Shown: piece by piece, positions 1 through 12,156 of the stretch
Position numbering within the stretch: the stretch's first letter is position 1
How the letters are laid out: every line of letters starts with the position of its first letter
NCBI GenBank assembly: GCA_029448655.1
Contig: JACCLO010000010.1
Coordinates: 682,001 to 746,000, forward strand
Length of the DNA: 64,000 bases
Source: Wolfiporia cocos
Taxonomy: Eukaryota; Basidiomycota; Agaricomycetes; Polyporales; Phaeolaceae
Direction of reading: 5' to 3'
Made by a program: the position numbers and the translations under genes
The notes under the pieces: model-generated
Told to the model about the DNA's origin: nothing
The model's database searches: none
Seen by the model: the letters and a program-made list of their open reading frames with translations, nothing else

Positions 1-2007
1 AGCCTAAACGACGTGGCACGTGCATACGCGAGTTGGGCCGAGCTCTCCGCCTAGAGGATGATGCGGAGTGTTTCGAGTTGTGCCCATAAAAGCCTATGCT
101 TTCTCAGCGCAAACACCCGTCGGCGATCGTGCAACAGCAGCGAAGCCGAAACTACATCCCTGGCGCTGTTTTCCCGAGTAAGGGTGGATATTCATCATCT
201 GGAACGTGTGTAGATGCTATGAGAAATGTAAGAAATGATCATTAAAATTACTGACCTTGTGAATGGGAGCAAGTTATCATTCTCTAGACGCGCCGAGTGA
301 ATGTTGAGTATAGGAGCGGAAAGCTCGGTCCGTGAGTATAGTTCATGTACGTAAGCCCAAAGCGAATGAGCTATAGACTGCGACTTGTTGGCATCTTCCT
401 GTCGCGAGACACACACATAGGTATATGCAATAGACACTAGAATCAACAGAAGGGCTATTCCCAAGGTACTCGCCCAAGCCAGTCTGTGGGCTCCGAAGAT
501 GACCGATAGGCATTTGCGATGGCAGTCCTGAGCGGTATTGACATTGCCATAAGAAAAGTGCACGGAACAGATGCATCTCGACAAAACAAATTCGATCTGA
601 GCTGAGCAATTGAGCTGTTGTCAAGCATCGAGCTTCGTGAGGATGTCCTCCCACTCGATGCTTCTTGCTTCGTAACAGCGGTCGCATACATAGCCATTTA
701 TTCCTCATATGTTGCCCCTAGCATAGCCAATATCCAGCAAGGGTGACGAGGATCGTAGATGCAAAGTTTGGGGCTAATCGCGTCTCAAAGATGCGATGCT
801 CGCTCGCTGAATGAAAGCATCCGGTTTAGAGAACCAAGAGAACCCATTGATCCACAGGCTTTGAGAAGGAGAGACCCAGGCCAGAGCACACCCAAGGTAG
901 ATAATCGACGGGAATCTAGCGGTCATCGGCATCCCTCAACTGAGCATGCATATGGGAGAGGTGAGGAGCTGCCCTGTCGAGACGCGTGCGCCATTTGCGC
1001 GATGTCAGAGAGGCAATTTTGTGATTGGCTAGATACGGATATTGCCGATGCATGTCCTGAAACGGGCAGAGATCAAACTCAGTTCGTGGCATGTGGTGGC
1101 CGAAGTCATCTCCACGGTGTCCCATTATGTGGCTTTTAACATGCGATGCGCATCACAAAATTCCACACGACATTGCGGAGGAGTCGTGTTTTATCAAGCT
1201 CACGAACATGAAGTCGCGACCTCAGGCCTTAGGCTCCTGCCGCAGAAGAGTGCTGAGCCAAATGCCTTGGTCCCTGATCGTGTCCATGAAACGACTGATT
1301 ACCGAACTCCTCGCGGGATGTGGTTCAGATACGTCCCCCATCCTAGCGCCGAAGACAATTAAGATGAAGGTCGCGGTGTGCGGCGCTGGGTTCTAAAATT
1401 CCCCCGCTGAGCATGACAGCATCCTCAAGTCGACAGTCGTGACCAACATACGAGCGTTCTCTTCATACATCAAATTTTAATGTTCGTGAAAAGAAGTGTA
1501 TGCACTGCCATAATGTGTTCCGACAGATCCCCGCAATTCTTACGCAGTGTGGTGTTAATTCAACACTTACTCCAGGACACCTGCGATGTTGGACCACAAG
1601 ACGTGTTGATCTAGGAGCAGCCCGATCCTTCGGCAACATGTTGATGGCCTCATGCTTGGCTCAAGTACGCAAGACAAGCAGCGCTCACCGATGGGAAGAC
1701 GGAAGTCCCTTAGGTGCATGACTGGCGCATGTATCACCAGTTTGACTCATACGTAGGTGCAATGTAACTGCTTCTGAATGGTGGAGCACTCAAGGAGAGT
1801 GGTAATGAATCAGATAACTACTTCACCGACATAAAGCAAGCTGGTGAAGTCCTCGCCGGCGCTGAACTGTCAGGAGCCTCACACTGTTGCCTCGTTCTCG
1901 ATGCGGAGACGTGCCAGATGTTTGCAGACTTCATGCGAAACATCACCGCCTAGACATTGCCTCGCGGTTCATATGTGAGTGGGGCGCAGGGAAGTACAGA
2001 TGGATTT
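1..2007. other. No confident gene
   Basis: No convincing gene is visible. A minus-strand frame at 195-584 has one strongly hydrophobic stretch of about 22 residues (near 430-500) that could be a membrane segment, but no start, splice sites or flanking conserved sequence support a gene. Plus-strand frames at 759-1396 look like chance openings. It may hold a decayed membrane-protein gene. Confidence 0.3.
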
Positions 2008-2015
2008 TATATAAA
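2008..2015 (+). promoter_or_regulatory. Candidate TATA box
   Basis: TATATAAA lies about 137 bp upstream of the proposed ATG at 2146 of the DUF6535 gene, a plausible core-promoter spacing for a basidiomycete gene. Position and motif are the only evidence. Confidence 0.35.
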
Positions 2016-2145
2016 GCAGGTTTGATTCGGCAGGTTTAAGTTCGCATCCCATCCTACTGTTCTCAGCCTTCACGCATCCTTTCTGAGGCTCGAGTCGCCT
2101 TGTTGATCTTGACACTCCCACGATAGTCGCACAATTATAAACTAC

Positions 2146-3554
2146 ATGGCATCCCTCTTAGGAAGACATTCACCAAGACCACTTCTTTTGGTCGAGAAGA
2201 CCCGTTCATTTCCGCGCCGTCATTCCAATGGACGTACCATTGTAAGAGAACTCATAATGTGTTCCAGTATCCGACTATTCCTGAGACATTGGTTTGACCA
2301 GCCGGCGCCTGGTGATATCCAACCCTCCTTCCCAGGCAGGTCATTGTCTAGAACAAGAACGGTATCGACTCAATCAATGTGCACTGTTGACCAATCTGTG
2401 AGACACCCTCTGTGCATGTACATATGATACGGGTAGGCTTAAGTCTCGACAGGAGCATGATTCCGATTCTAGCGCCACATTGTACAGTCAGCAGCCTCAC
2501 ACGACTAATGAGGAGGCTCGACGACACAGGGAATTGGACCATGATCCAGCTGAACCAGCTCGTCTTATTCACGAGACCCATATACAAGCCGAAGAAGTTT
2601 TGCAGCATCGTCCCAATCAGGGAGAGGAAGCCTATGTCAACTCACAGCCCTGGAAGGAAGTCCAGCCTCGAAGACACGAGGAATTATCTGATTCCTACAA
2701 TCCAGTGGGGTCGTGGGATCATGACAAAGAGGTTGTTGAACAGTGGAAAGACGAGCTGGATGTCCTTTTGACATTCGTGAGTCCCGAAATTTGCGACTAA
2801 CAGTCCCGCAACTAATGGGTATCAGTCTGGCCTCTTCTTAGCAGTCGTCGCAGGGTTCAGCGCTGTATATTTCACGCAGCTCCACCCAGGAGTCCTCGAC
2901 CCTAGTCCCGACATTCTTCATCAGATTTCGATTCAGATCAGCAGCTATATCAACAGAGATGGGTTCATAAATTCCACAGCAGGTCCCTTCTCCTACATCG
3001 ACCCCGCACATCATCACCACCGTCCACCGCCGAATCATATCACAGTGATCATAATCAACTGTCTATGGTTCACCTCCATCGTACTCGATATAGGCGCTGC
3101 AATCCTCAATATATTCGCCCGGGAACTGTTGAACCGCAATGTGGTGCTGCAGGGCAAAGATGGTTCAGACTCAAGAAATCCTGCATCAGATTTCATACAC
3201 TCGGGATGGTATACGGCATCGAAACAATGGGTCTTTTGCATTCTCCGCGTCGTCCCCATAATGCTCTTGCTCGCCTTGGTTGTCTTCGTGATCGGTTTCG
3301 TGTCGATGCTGTGGACGCTGAGCAGGACGACCGCTGTCGTAGTCATCGTGGAAGTTTCGGCCGGTCTGCTGGTCGCGATCATTTTGACGATTGGGATCAA
3401 GATACATGCCGATTATCATGCGTCGAGGATCAGGGGCTGGCGACATCGAGTGAGGCAGTGGCCTGCACGGCAGCGTGAGCGGATTAGGAAAATCCACCCC
3501 ACAATATCACTGTCCGGGCGGCCGAAAAGCACCTCCGAATACGTTCAGGTATGA
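2146..3554 (+). CDS. DUF6535 domain membrane protein
   Basis: Proposed exons are 2146-2361, 2453-2776 and 2826-3554; all junctions are phase 0. The second intron (2777-2825, GTGAGT...CAG) is clear; the first exon is less certain. The acidic pre-domain helix ends WKDELDVLLTF and, after the intron, continues SGLFLAVVAGFSAVYF, the signature opening of DUF6535, a family common in Agaricomycetes. A later NCLWFTS block and two more hydrophobic stretches (around WVFCILRVVPIMLLLALVVF and the segment after it) match the family's remaining membrane helices. Function is unknown. Many members are much longer, and coding-like frames continue downstream of the TGA at 3552, so this may be the N-terminal half of a gene running to 6391. 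Confidence 0.7.
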
Positions 3555-4155
3555 TTTCCAGAACCGTGACCAAGATCAGAGCTGGCTCTTATTATGAGGC
3601 CACAAACGTATATCATGTTTTGAATTACGCATGACTTATGTAAGCACTCTATCATAGTTTCCTGTAGTGATCCTGTTGCATTATGTCACTGTATATATAG
3701 ATATTTTCACCGTGCCAGATATTGCAGCATGTGGCCTGATGAACAGGGGCTAATGGATGTCACACTTGGATACGATATCCCGGCCAATATCGCGGTTACC
3801 GCAGCCGACGAGTCCAAGCTCAAGCTGCTCAAGCTCAGACCTCGTGCACGCAGATGGATAGACAGCCGCGGAGTGTGCAGCCCTACGTGCATCTGCCAGG
3901 CCGGAGTCTCAAGCTCGCTTCTATGCCTCATGTGGCGTCCTGGCCATAGCACTGTCGTTGGCGGGGCTAAACGACCTTAGCTATTCGCACTCAGACAATC
4001 GCGGGGCCACTTTGGTATGTTGTCATAGAGAATACTCCGATCTCTACGCTACATATAAATCCGACTCATGGAACCACAAGCCCCCCACTCCTCCCTACGT
4101 CCACTTGCAGAGACTCATCGACCTTGGCTCAATACTTCTCTCTTTGTCATACAAA
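3555..4155 (+). other. Possible linking exons between two gene models
   Basis: A GT donor at 3549 and coding-like stretches at about 3747-3850 and 3862-4013 (the latter contains YASCGVLAIALSLAGL, a possible membrane helix, and ends at a GTATGT donor at 4014) suggest that the DUF6535 gene may continue into the next model. A CAG acceptor at 4108-4110 would join in phase 0 to the frame containing ATG 4156. Splicing here was not resolved with confidence. Confidence 0.35.
4054..4059 (+). promoter_or_regulatory. Candidate TATA box
   Basis: TATAAA lies about 100 bp upstream of ATG 4156. It supports a separate gene starting at 4156, but it would be inside an intron if the DUF6535 gene runs through. 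Confidence 0.3.
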
Positions 4156-6391
4156 ATGTCATCTTCAATCTTGCCGACTAAGACTGTGAACGATGTTGTA
4201 CCACCGCGCCCGCGTCCCCACAAGAGGCTGCTGGCGGAGTACACAGTTACTGAGACGGTCGCGCCCGGACATCTGGCCACAGAAGTGGACAAGACAATCG
4301 ATTGGCCAACAATCAGAACGATTACATTTGACTTTTATCGGGTGACCAAGAACTACACTGGCTATGGCTCTATTGCACAGTATAGAAGGCAGGATAATCA
4401 TTGGAGAATCTCACAAGAAGTATGGCAATATGTCAAGTCTTTCAAGCTGTGGCCTTCAGAATCCATTCGCATCCTATTCGCGGTATGTCGTGCACATCAT
4501 TTCTAGCACATCAATAAAGTCTAATGGTCTGTAGATACCCGGATATTCACATTGTATGAAGAAGGTTGAAGGGGTCAAAGAGATGTCACCGACAGAATTA
4601 GCGGTCACTATATGCGGTGCTTTTGTCAGGTTTTTGCAGGTATGCTTCGGATCTCGTGTCTGGCTCCTCTCAGAGCTGATATATGTTGCTACCTACTGAA
4701 GCACTCTCAGCGCTTGAAAATTTGCGCCAGCATGCAAGATAGCGAGCTTTTCACCGACCTCAGCGAAGAGTCGATCTATCTTGTGTCCCTGAATCAGATT
4801 ACAGCCGATATTTTCCAGGTCATCATGGCTATTGGCCCCGATCCCACTACATTGGATCTCGAGAGGGATGCTCCTCCGGTGACATTCCGGCCCCACGATG
4901 ATCACAATCATCTCCGTGAGTTCAGGCAACATCCTGTAACGCCGTATGCAGAAACGCACTAAAGGGTCAATGATGTGCAGCTAGTGATGTGCCAGGCCCG
5001 GCTTTGGGCCATGAGCCGGGCCGGGCCAAGCCGTACTTAGGCCGGGCCAAGCCGGGCTTTACACCACGGCTTGAGACGGCCCAGGGCCCGGCTTGTGACT
5101 CAGGCCGAGCCGGGCCAAGCCGTGGGCCCCCGGCTTGAAAGCTCTGATGGACAAAATGTCTAGTAATTATAATATAGCACCATATACGATAGCAGTATGC
5201 TGGGTTCCAATGTAATACCTCCATATTATTCAATTTAAGCTATGGGATAGTCCCATGGGTTGGATTCTGGTGTTGAAGCCTGTCGCACACCTGTGGGCGC
5301 CAATACGATACCCCATTTGGTAGGCGTGCCACAGAACGCCGTGCCGATGAAAGGTTGATTTCGCACTATATTTCACTAATTATTGAAGATATCAAAGCTC
5401 TGTTTTGTCAGTGAATAGTTGGGAAAAGTATATCATAAACTTATGAGGCTACAGTAATAATTATCTCCACAGTGCCAGGCCCCGGGCAAGCCCCAGGCCG
5501 GGCCGGGCCAAGCCCTGGGCCGTCAGTGGGAACCCGGCTTCAGGTTTTGAAAAGCCAAGGCCGTCCAAAGCCGGGCCAAAGCCGGGGGCTTTCAGGCCGG
5601 GCCGGGCCGGCACATCACTATGTGCAGCGGCTTGTACTGAGGTCGGATTCCATTGACTTCTGGTTATTCAAGGAGAAAACGGAGACGGGCAGCCACATAT
5701 ACCCGAGCCTGTGGGATCTCAGCGATGAGCAATTGATCAGATATAACTTGGAGCAGGCGGCTTTGCGGCCGTTCTGGAACCTGGAAGGTGGCCTACCAAC
5801 CAATAAAATATACATCTGGTTCCACGTACGTCTGTTCAGTTCTTCGACATTACTAGTAACTAATTCATCGCATCTTAGTGGCCTGGACAATCTCTTAAGA
5901 GCAGCTATACATACATGGAAGAGGTACAAGGTATATCTGAAAAGACGACTCTACGAGATCTATGTCGACACCTGGGGACCGCGTCACACAGATTCTATGA
6001 GGCCCCTTTTGTGGAGAGCATCGTGTACTATGAAAGCGACCTTGCGCTGCAGCCACAGACGTTATATGGGGTTTGTGATTTGTTGTATCTTTCTACGACT
6101 TCAGAGCTGACACTCTCATAGTCACCATATGAACGCAGTGATTATAATCATCCCAAGTGGATACACCCGGTCAGCTTAAAGGGCTACCTACCTAAGTCGA
6201 GCAAATCCGGGCATAGCGAATTCAGACTAAACAATATCTTTCTGAAGTGCCTACGGCAGTACAATGGTACGAATCATTTTATCGCACAGCTTTTGGCACA
6301 CAATATTGTGGCTGAGGGCCCCTTGGAACCGGACTACACAAAGTCTCCATCGAAATTTTATTCTGGCGAATCACGAATCTGCTCCTTATAG
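4156..6391 (+). CDS. Multi-exon protein of unknown function
   Basis: Six exons, all joined in phase 0: 4156-4482, 4535-4639, 4711-4935, 5628-5825, 5879-6070 and 6122-6391 (TAG), giving 438 aa. Introns are 50-71 bp except the third, enlarged by the hAT insertion at 4982-5620. The pre-insertion intron would have been 45 bp. No family is recognised. The product is soluble-looking, with no signal peptide or membrane helix, and has a motif KLWPSE near residue 100 that recurs in a relic at 12157-12294. The N-terminus is uncertain: the frame is open upstream to about 3862 and the gene may be the C-terminal part of a long DUF6535 protein. The consistent phases argue that it is a real gene. Confidence 0.6.
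4974..4981 (+). repeat. Left 8-bp target-site duplication
   Basis: TGTGCAGC directly precedes the hAT-type element at 4982 and is repeated exactly at 5621-5628. Confidence 0.85.
4982..5620. mobile_element. Non-autonomous hAT-type element, 639 bp
   Basis: The ends are inverted: TAGTGATGTGCC at the left and GGCACATCACTA at the right. The element is flanked by an exact 8-bp duplication, TGTGCAGC, the TSD length typical of hAT transposons, and the tips resemble hAT termini. Both ends carry dense subterminal GC-rich repeats (GGCCGGGCC, AAGCCGGGC; about 4982-5145 and 5470-5612) around an AT-rich core. There is no transposase ORF, so it must be mobilised in trans. It sits at the 3' end of an intron and duplicates the splice acceptor TGTGCAG. 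Confidence 0.85.
5621..5628 (+). repeat. Right 8-bp target-site duplication with splice acceptor
   Basis: TGTGCAGC matches 4974-4981 exactly. The CAG at 5625-5627 is the acceptor that keeps the host gene in frame; the final C is the first base of the next exon. Confidence 0.85.
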
Positions 6392-7247
6392 TAATGTACC
6401 ACATCTACTGGATCTATTGTTTTTCATTTGAGTCCACAGTCATCGTACTAGCCAGATTACAAAAATCCACCAGTATATACCGTGATTTCTTCAATGATCA
6501 AATTAGTCGCTCACTCATGTCTTCCTCCAAGCTGCATGTCCATGGATAACATTTTCATTTTTTTCCCGAGGTCTAAACCAGGTTTTTAGCACTTGAAGAG
6601 GGCGAGATGATGCAAGGAGATTTTCCCCACATTGTCGCTGCCCGTGCAGCTGCGAAGCACCTCCGAATATAATGCAGCTTTTCGAGTTTGTTTTTCAAAC
6701 CGAGGTGGTAATGATTGCGCGCTGTGGGCCGCCGCCTTCGATCGTACTGCCATGTTCTGAAGTACGCTTGGTTTACTCTATCATGGCTTCCACTGCACAA
6801 ATAGCGATTTCTATTACAATATGTCACAGCGTGATTTCAACCGCGCAAGATATTGCAGCAGTACGATGTGCTTTCGTTTCCGATTTCTTTAAAACCTGCC
6901 CTTGGGCCACTACCTAAACCCTCTTCGACAATAATCCGATTACCACATTAACATGCCCTATACTAGGTTGCTACAGCCTCCGTAATTGCTGTCTAGTGCG
7001 CGCAAGTACTCGAACACTGCTACCTGACGGCCCTGCACCTCATCTTACATGACGATTACATCGACCAGTCTCAGAGCAGTCTACCACGACAGTGTGACTG
7101 AAAATATCAGTTCCGTGATACTGTGGCTTAATTGACATGTATGCATAATACGTCCCAATGTCCGTGCAACCGACAAGTGTTTATGACCTGCTGTAAATCA
7201 TCCAGCACCGAGGCGAGACATTCGTCATGGCTCAAATGGCAAAGACA
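6392..7247. other. Intergenic, nothing recognised
   Basis: The spacer lies between the convergent 3' ends of the gene ending at 6391 and the OXR1-like gene ending at 7248. A short plus frame at 6672-6917 has no supporting features. Confidence 0.5.
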
Positions 7248-9066
7248 TTACCCAACTCCCCACACCTCCAATCCAACGCACTCGAATCGGACATTCTCGC
7301 CCTGTTTTGGACCTGCGGAGCACAAGGGGTCGTTATCGAAGGTCGGGCAGCGAGCGGACGACCCATCAGTCAGCGAATCGTCAAGGTAAAGTCCATAGTG
7401 TCCATCCCTGCAGACGATTAGTGCGGCAGTCGAATGCAGAGAACAGTACTCGACATACCCGCCACCAAAAGAGAGGTACTCCGGCTCGCACAACGCGACG
7501 TAATCGTTCCTGCCGGTCCATTTGTACACACGCAGCCGCTTGTCAGATGCCAATTTCCAGAGGAATCTACAGATTTGAGAAAGGTCTAAGATCAACAAGA
7601 ATGTGAGTTCCCATACAGGAAATTATCACTCACGACTCTCCGCTGCCGTAATATGACCCCTTTGACTGATGAATCCCTTGGCCCATCCACGCGCCGAACA
7701 CCCCATCACTCGAGTCGCGTATGATGACAAGGGCACCGCCCTGATGGTTCTGGCATCGCGTGTACAACGTGTTCAGGGAAATGCCGTGCTGGTCCAGACT
7801 GTACAGCAAAGACCACGAGCGCGGTAGACGTGCCAATGCAGGGAAGTATGGGCGGAGCTGCACGAAATCACCGAGATGTCAGAGCCCTTACACAACGACA
7901 CACTGAGATGAACGTGCCATATCGGCGAGCTCGCCCGTTAAGACCGGAGTCGTCATCTCCTTCCTCCCGACCAACCTCACGCTCTTCTTCTCCACGTTCG
8001 ACTTGTCATACTCGAAACCCTTGTCCCACTGCCGATCGCCCGCAAACCCGGGTGCCCCTGATGCAGGCACGAAGGGGTGAGACGCGAACGGTGTGCCATG
8101 CGTGATCGCAGCATCCACGGCAACGCTCGTGCTCGAGGCGACATTTGCGGCGGCCGTGGATGCGGAAGCAGTCAGGCTGCCTAACGAGTCGAGCAATTGC
8201 GATGGCAGTGTGGTGGGCAGAGTGAGAGTGTGAGCGTGATGTCCGGACGCTTGCGATGGTGGATGCAAATCGCCGTGCTTGCGGGCCTCCTCGGTCGACG
8301 ATCGCGTGCGCGGCAAGCTCGGGCGGACAGTGGAAGATAGGAATGAAGAAACCCAGCGGGATGGCAGCGAAGTAGGCGTGAAGAACGATTGTGTGCGCTG
8401 GATCTCAGGAGTGGAGAGGCGCACGGGAGATGATGGAGGAAGCGACGGTGAACGTACTGGTGAGGAGTGGGATTCTACAGCGTCGAACTCGGATATACTC
8501 TCCCTGCGTCCCAAATGGCGCGGCTGGCGTGCTTCCGATGTGTGAGCTTGGTCGACCAAATCGACTAGCTTTTGCTCGTGCACTGGCAATTCCGGTGTCT
8601 GCGAGGGCGCTGGAGCAGGTGTAGTCTTATATTCAGCGTCACTGCCCTTGGACAGCTGTAAGAAATACAGTGGATCGTCTTCATGCGCAAGCAGCTCGTC
8701 CAGGACTTCCCGCCTGTTCTTCTCTGAAGCCGATCTAGCCTCCTCTGCGAACCTATCGAAGAAGTTGATGTTCTGGATCGGCGAGAAGGGTGTCATTTCG
8801 GGAGCGGAAGAATGAAGCGGATCTTCGGTGGCTGGTACGGAGACGAATGCCCCGAAGTCGGAATCTGCAGAGGTGGTTCGTAGATGTTTCGATAGCGGTG
8901 GTCGCGCGACGTTTACGTCAATGGGAGCGGGCGAGGGCACCGGTGATGCTCGCGGAGTAGGCGGTGAGAACAATGTAGCAAAGATATCATCCTTGTTGTT
9001 ACTTGTCTCCGCACTTGAGGTACTGGCCGGCAGTGGTATTAACGGTGTTTGTAGGGGCTGGGACAT
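7248..9066 (-). CDS. OXR1: TLDc domain protein, OXR1-like
   Basis: Four exons on the minus strand: 9066-7894, 7857-7634, 7566-7459 and 7407-7248, giving 554 aa with consistent phases. The N-terminal ~390 residues are Ser/Pro-rich and disordered. The C-terminal ~165 residues are a TLDc domain: WSLLYSLDQHGISLNTLY, then GVFGAWMGQG, GSGESFLWKL, and the closing GPKQGENVRFECVGLEVWGV. TLDc proteins of the OXR1/NCOA7 type protect against oxidative damage and bind the V-ATPase; that role is inferred from the family. Intron 1 uses the donor GTGTAAG; introns 2 and 3 have GTGAGT and GTATGT. The long disordered N-terminus is typical of fungal members. Confidence 0.88.
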
Positions 9067-9994
9067 TCGGATCCTCAGTCAAGGTATCGAAGCCAATGAG
9101 ACCGTCGATGGCGTGTCGATCACAATCGTTGAAGAGAATGAGGCAGGATAGTTGGTTTGGAGGAGACAATTCTGAAGCGTTCAATACTGGTGCTACGACC
9201 TCTGATAGGAAAAGTTCTCACGAGGTTATCTCCTCCTCCCAGTCCTTGAAGCATACATTGCCTGAATATGAGCTAAGTCCACCCAACTGAGGTGATACAG
9301 CTCACAGGGGCATATGCTTCGTATCGTCGAGTACGCTGGTAGATGTTGGGCCTTACTCGATGGCTATAGCCTGAAACAGATTCGCAAGGAGAACTTGAGC
9401 TCCGCTGTCTTCCACGGTGTGTGAATCGTGTCTAAGCGTCCGTATCGTCACGAAGTCTGAGCTCAAGCACAAGAGTCGTGTTGCAGGTGCAGGCTGACGG
9501 CGGTGGTAAGAGTGTGTTAGCGCTGATCGACGCGCGATGGCCGGGGCGCTTGGTGCAACGTTGTAACGTCATGCATAGACATGCAGCTCTAGTGCTGTAG
9601 TTGCCATAGCGAAAGACTTCGGTAGTAAATTGCAATTGTCGCCGCTTTACCGTCCTAAGCGGACAAGAGATGCGCGTTCATGGCGGCGCGACATGCTGCC
9701 TCTTGAGTCCCAGTTGGTCGCGAGCTTACACCAATTTATACTTAGCATTTAATTCGTCGCCGAGCGTACACCAAGTAAAGGAAAGACTACAGGAGAATAC
9801 ACGGGGTTCCAGTTCCAGACGGCAGACAAGCGAGTAAATACAAGATGCTGGGTATCGTAGCGTACCTAGTTCGTGACCTCTGGACACTGGGTATGAAATG
9901 CAACGCATATCACAAGCAGAAACGGGGGAGCAAGCGTTCATGCATCTCACATCAGTATATCGATCTGTGCGATTTTCAGCTTTGAAGCGAGTTT
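9067..9994. other. Intergenic, nothing recognised
   Basis: Upstream region of the OXR1-like gene and downstream of the four-TM gene. Only short unsupported frames occur (for example minus 9432-9635). Confidence 0.5.
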
Positions 9995-10742
9995 CTATAC
10001 GCGCACGGTCCTGCTGAACGCGCTCGCATGCGGGTTGTACCGCCCGTGCATCTGCCAGAGCAGTGCGCGGTTGATGACGGCAAACAGGACATTGATGAAA
10101 AGTAGGAAGAGGAGCATGATCCAGCCGAGCCATGCAAACGCGACGAGCGCGGTGAGCAGTCGGCACGGTTCGTAAATGTGGCACCAGCCCAGGTTACCCC
10201 ACATTGTCTGTGAAAGAAATATGCATGAGCACACCCCAACCTTCCTGACATCGCAAAGCGGGAGTCGAGACTCACCGAGGCAATCGCGGCGCCGACAAGC
10301 CAGAGCAAGAAGAGGATGAAGAGTCCGACCATTTCTGCTGCAAAGCTGGAGAAGACGCCATACTCGTATCTCGATGATGGGAATAGAACATGCAGTCTGC
10401 CATGCGCGTCAGCTGGTCTGCGCAGGAACTCTTGTGCTGTATACGCACGCAAAGAGCGACCACAGCAAGGAAATACACGCGGACGCGAGTAGCTCCGCAA
10501 CTATGGGGTCGTAGAAGGGGACACCGCCGTCCAGCGGGTCCCACCACTTGAGGTGTGTCGTGTAGTGCAGACGCGCTGCCGTCAAGCCGATCAAGACGGC
10601 GGAGAATATGAACTGTGTGCGACATCCCGGGCATCAGCACGCGGCCACACAAGCCAACGATTGTGTATATTTAAGGGTGACGCACCAAGGTGACATAGAG
10701 AGCGGTGCGGATGCCATTGATTGTCCCGATTCCAAAGGCCAT
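9995..10742 (-). CDS. MARVEL-type four-helix membrane protein
   Basis: Four exons: 10742-10686, 10612-10449, 10396-10276 and 10207-9995; 184 aa, all phases consistent, donors GTGCGT, GTGCGT and GTGAGT. Four hydrophobic helices are evident at about residues 12-32, 52-74, 87-112 and 132-158, with short N- and C-terminal tails. A charged and aromatic loop (HLKWWDPLDGG) follows helix 1. The layout and size match fungal MARVEL-like proteins of the plasma membrane; the assignment rests on topology and not on a diagnostic motif. The last helix resembles that of the small gene at 17412-18087. Exact cellular role is unknown. Confidence 0.7.
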
Positions 10743-11442
10743 TTTTCGCAAGAGGGGAACGGTGACTTCAATGGGCCTACGTAAGGGCGGGTGTACGGCG
10801 TACGAGCGAGAGCGCAGTGGCGATGCCGTTGCTCGAGCATGCTCTTATACGCTCCAAGCCAGCCCCAGCACGCACGGCCTCGAGTAGTAGGCATGACAGT
10901 AGCAGGAACGTGGTGCCCCCATCCCTCATACCGCGCGGAGAGGAATACAATTACAAGTCCACCTGGATCGCCCCACCGACCCATCGCCCACCGGTCGGAC
11001 GTCTGTTGTGCAGTGGGAAAAAGAGAAAAACCTGTGAGTTATGCAACATGCGCTCGACTACCGACACGCGGACGCCTCGCGTGAGTTCAGCGGGCCCGTG
11101 ATCATAGGCGATGCCGTCTTCCGACCCGAGTTCATCGAAGACAAAGCTGCCGCCGATGCTGGCCCGCCACGGTCGCGCGCTTGGATTGAGTGCAACGAGC
11201 TGACGTCAGATGTGCCTTGAGGCAGAGTTCAGTGAATTGAGTCAAACTTTGAATATGCCCGTGCGCACTAACTACAAGCAGCGAAATGAGCCTGGCGGGG
11301 GTCAGATACCTGTGGTTCGACGACACAATGCCCCTTACCTAGTGACATATCCTCGTTGGCCAGATTCCATGTAAGCGCTATGCAAATGCAAATGTATACA
11401 CCCTGTAAGAAAGGGCAAAAAATGAAGCGTGTGAGCTACGTA
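10743..11442. other. Intergenic, nothing recognised
   Basis: Upstream of the four-TM gene. Overlapping plus frames at 10791-11101 look like chance openings. Confidence 0.45.
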
Positions 11443-11525
11443 TGCACTAAGCGAGAATCGAACTCGCGGCGGGTCGAAACAGATCAGAGTGGCAACGACC
11501 CAGGTTACCACTACCCCATTAGTGC
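11443..11525 (-). tRNA. tRNA-Gly(GCC) with a short intron
   Basis: Read on the minus strand the 83-nt gene folds as a full cloverleaf. The 7-bp acceptor stem GCACTAA/TTAGTGC has discriminator A. The D arm is GGGT-AGTGGTA-ACCT, and the anticodon stem GGTCG/CGACC has loop TTGCCA...T (anticodon GCC). The T arm is GCGAG-TTCGATT-CTCGC. A 12-nt intron (CTCTGATCTGTT) lies 3' to the nucleotide after the anticodon, the canonical position for nuclear tRNA introns. Internal A and B boxes are present. Confidence 0.88.
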
Positions 11526-12156
11526 TCAATGAACAATGTCTTCCTTATCTTTCCATGCTACAAGCATCATTGACGCTTGACTTCAAGGATGGACAAAGCG
11601 GATACAGGTTGCAAACTGGCTCACATAACGAGAAGTAGTAAGAGTTGGCCTCCCAAAATAATCGTAGCAATACCCATGCTTCCCATCTTGAAGTTAATGT
11701 CATATTTCCAAGTGACGGACACTGTAGAAAATCATTGGTGTCATTGTGAAATTCATGCATTGATTTCAAGATCTAGTCCGATCCAGTGATAGAAACATCT
11801 CGCTCTTCTGGGAACAATGTAATATACCTGATACCACTCTTATGATCAATCTTCGGTCCTTATTGTAGTACAGACTCTGTGTATAATTATGGAACAATGT
11901 TCAAAGGCTACAAAGCGCCGGCTCATTACTCAGAAAAGAAGTCACGCAATCTTGCATATTCCAACCCCGTCTCGGCAGCTTCGGCCGGGACCTGCTCAAG
12001 CCGGCCGACTGCCGCAATCTCGGCATGCGCGGCAATCAGTGACTATCCGTGACATGATTTTGCAGCCTCTGTCCGTTTGACACCCTCCACTTGGAACGTC
12101 TCGCTCACTCATTCAACTTACATATCTGTTGACATTATATTTTTGTCCCATAGACA
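11526..12156. other. Intergenic, nothing recognised
   Basis: No gene found. A plus frame at 11889-12080 may belong to the same decayed gene as the relic that follows, but shows no clear similarity. Confidence 0.4.

Noticed and set aside
759..1721. Plus-strand frames of 70-126 aa
   Set aside because: No recognisable domains, splice structure or promoter; composition looks random.
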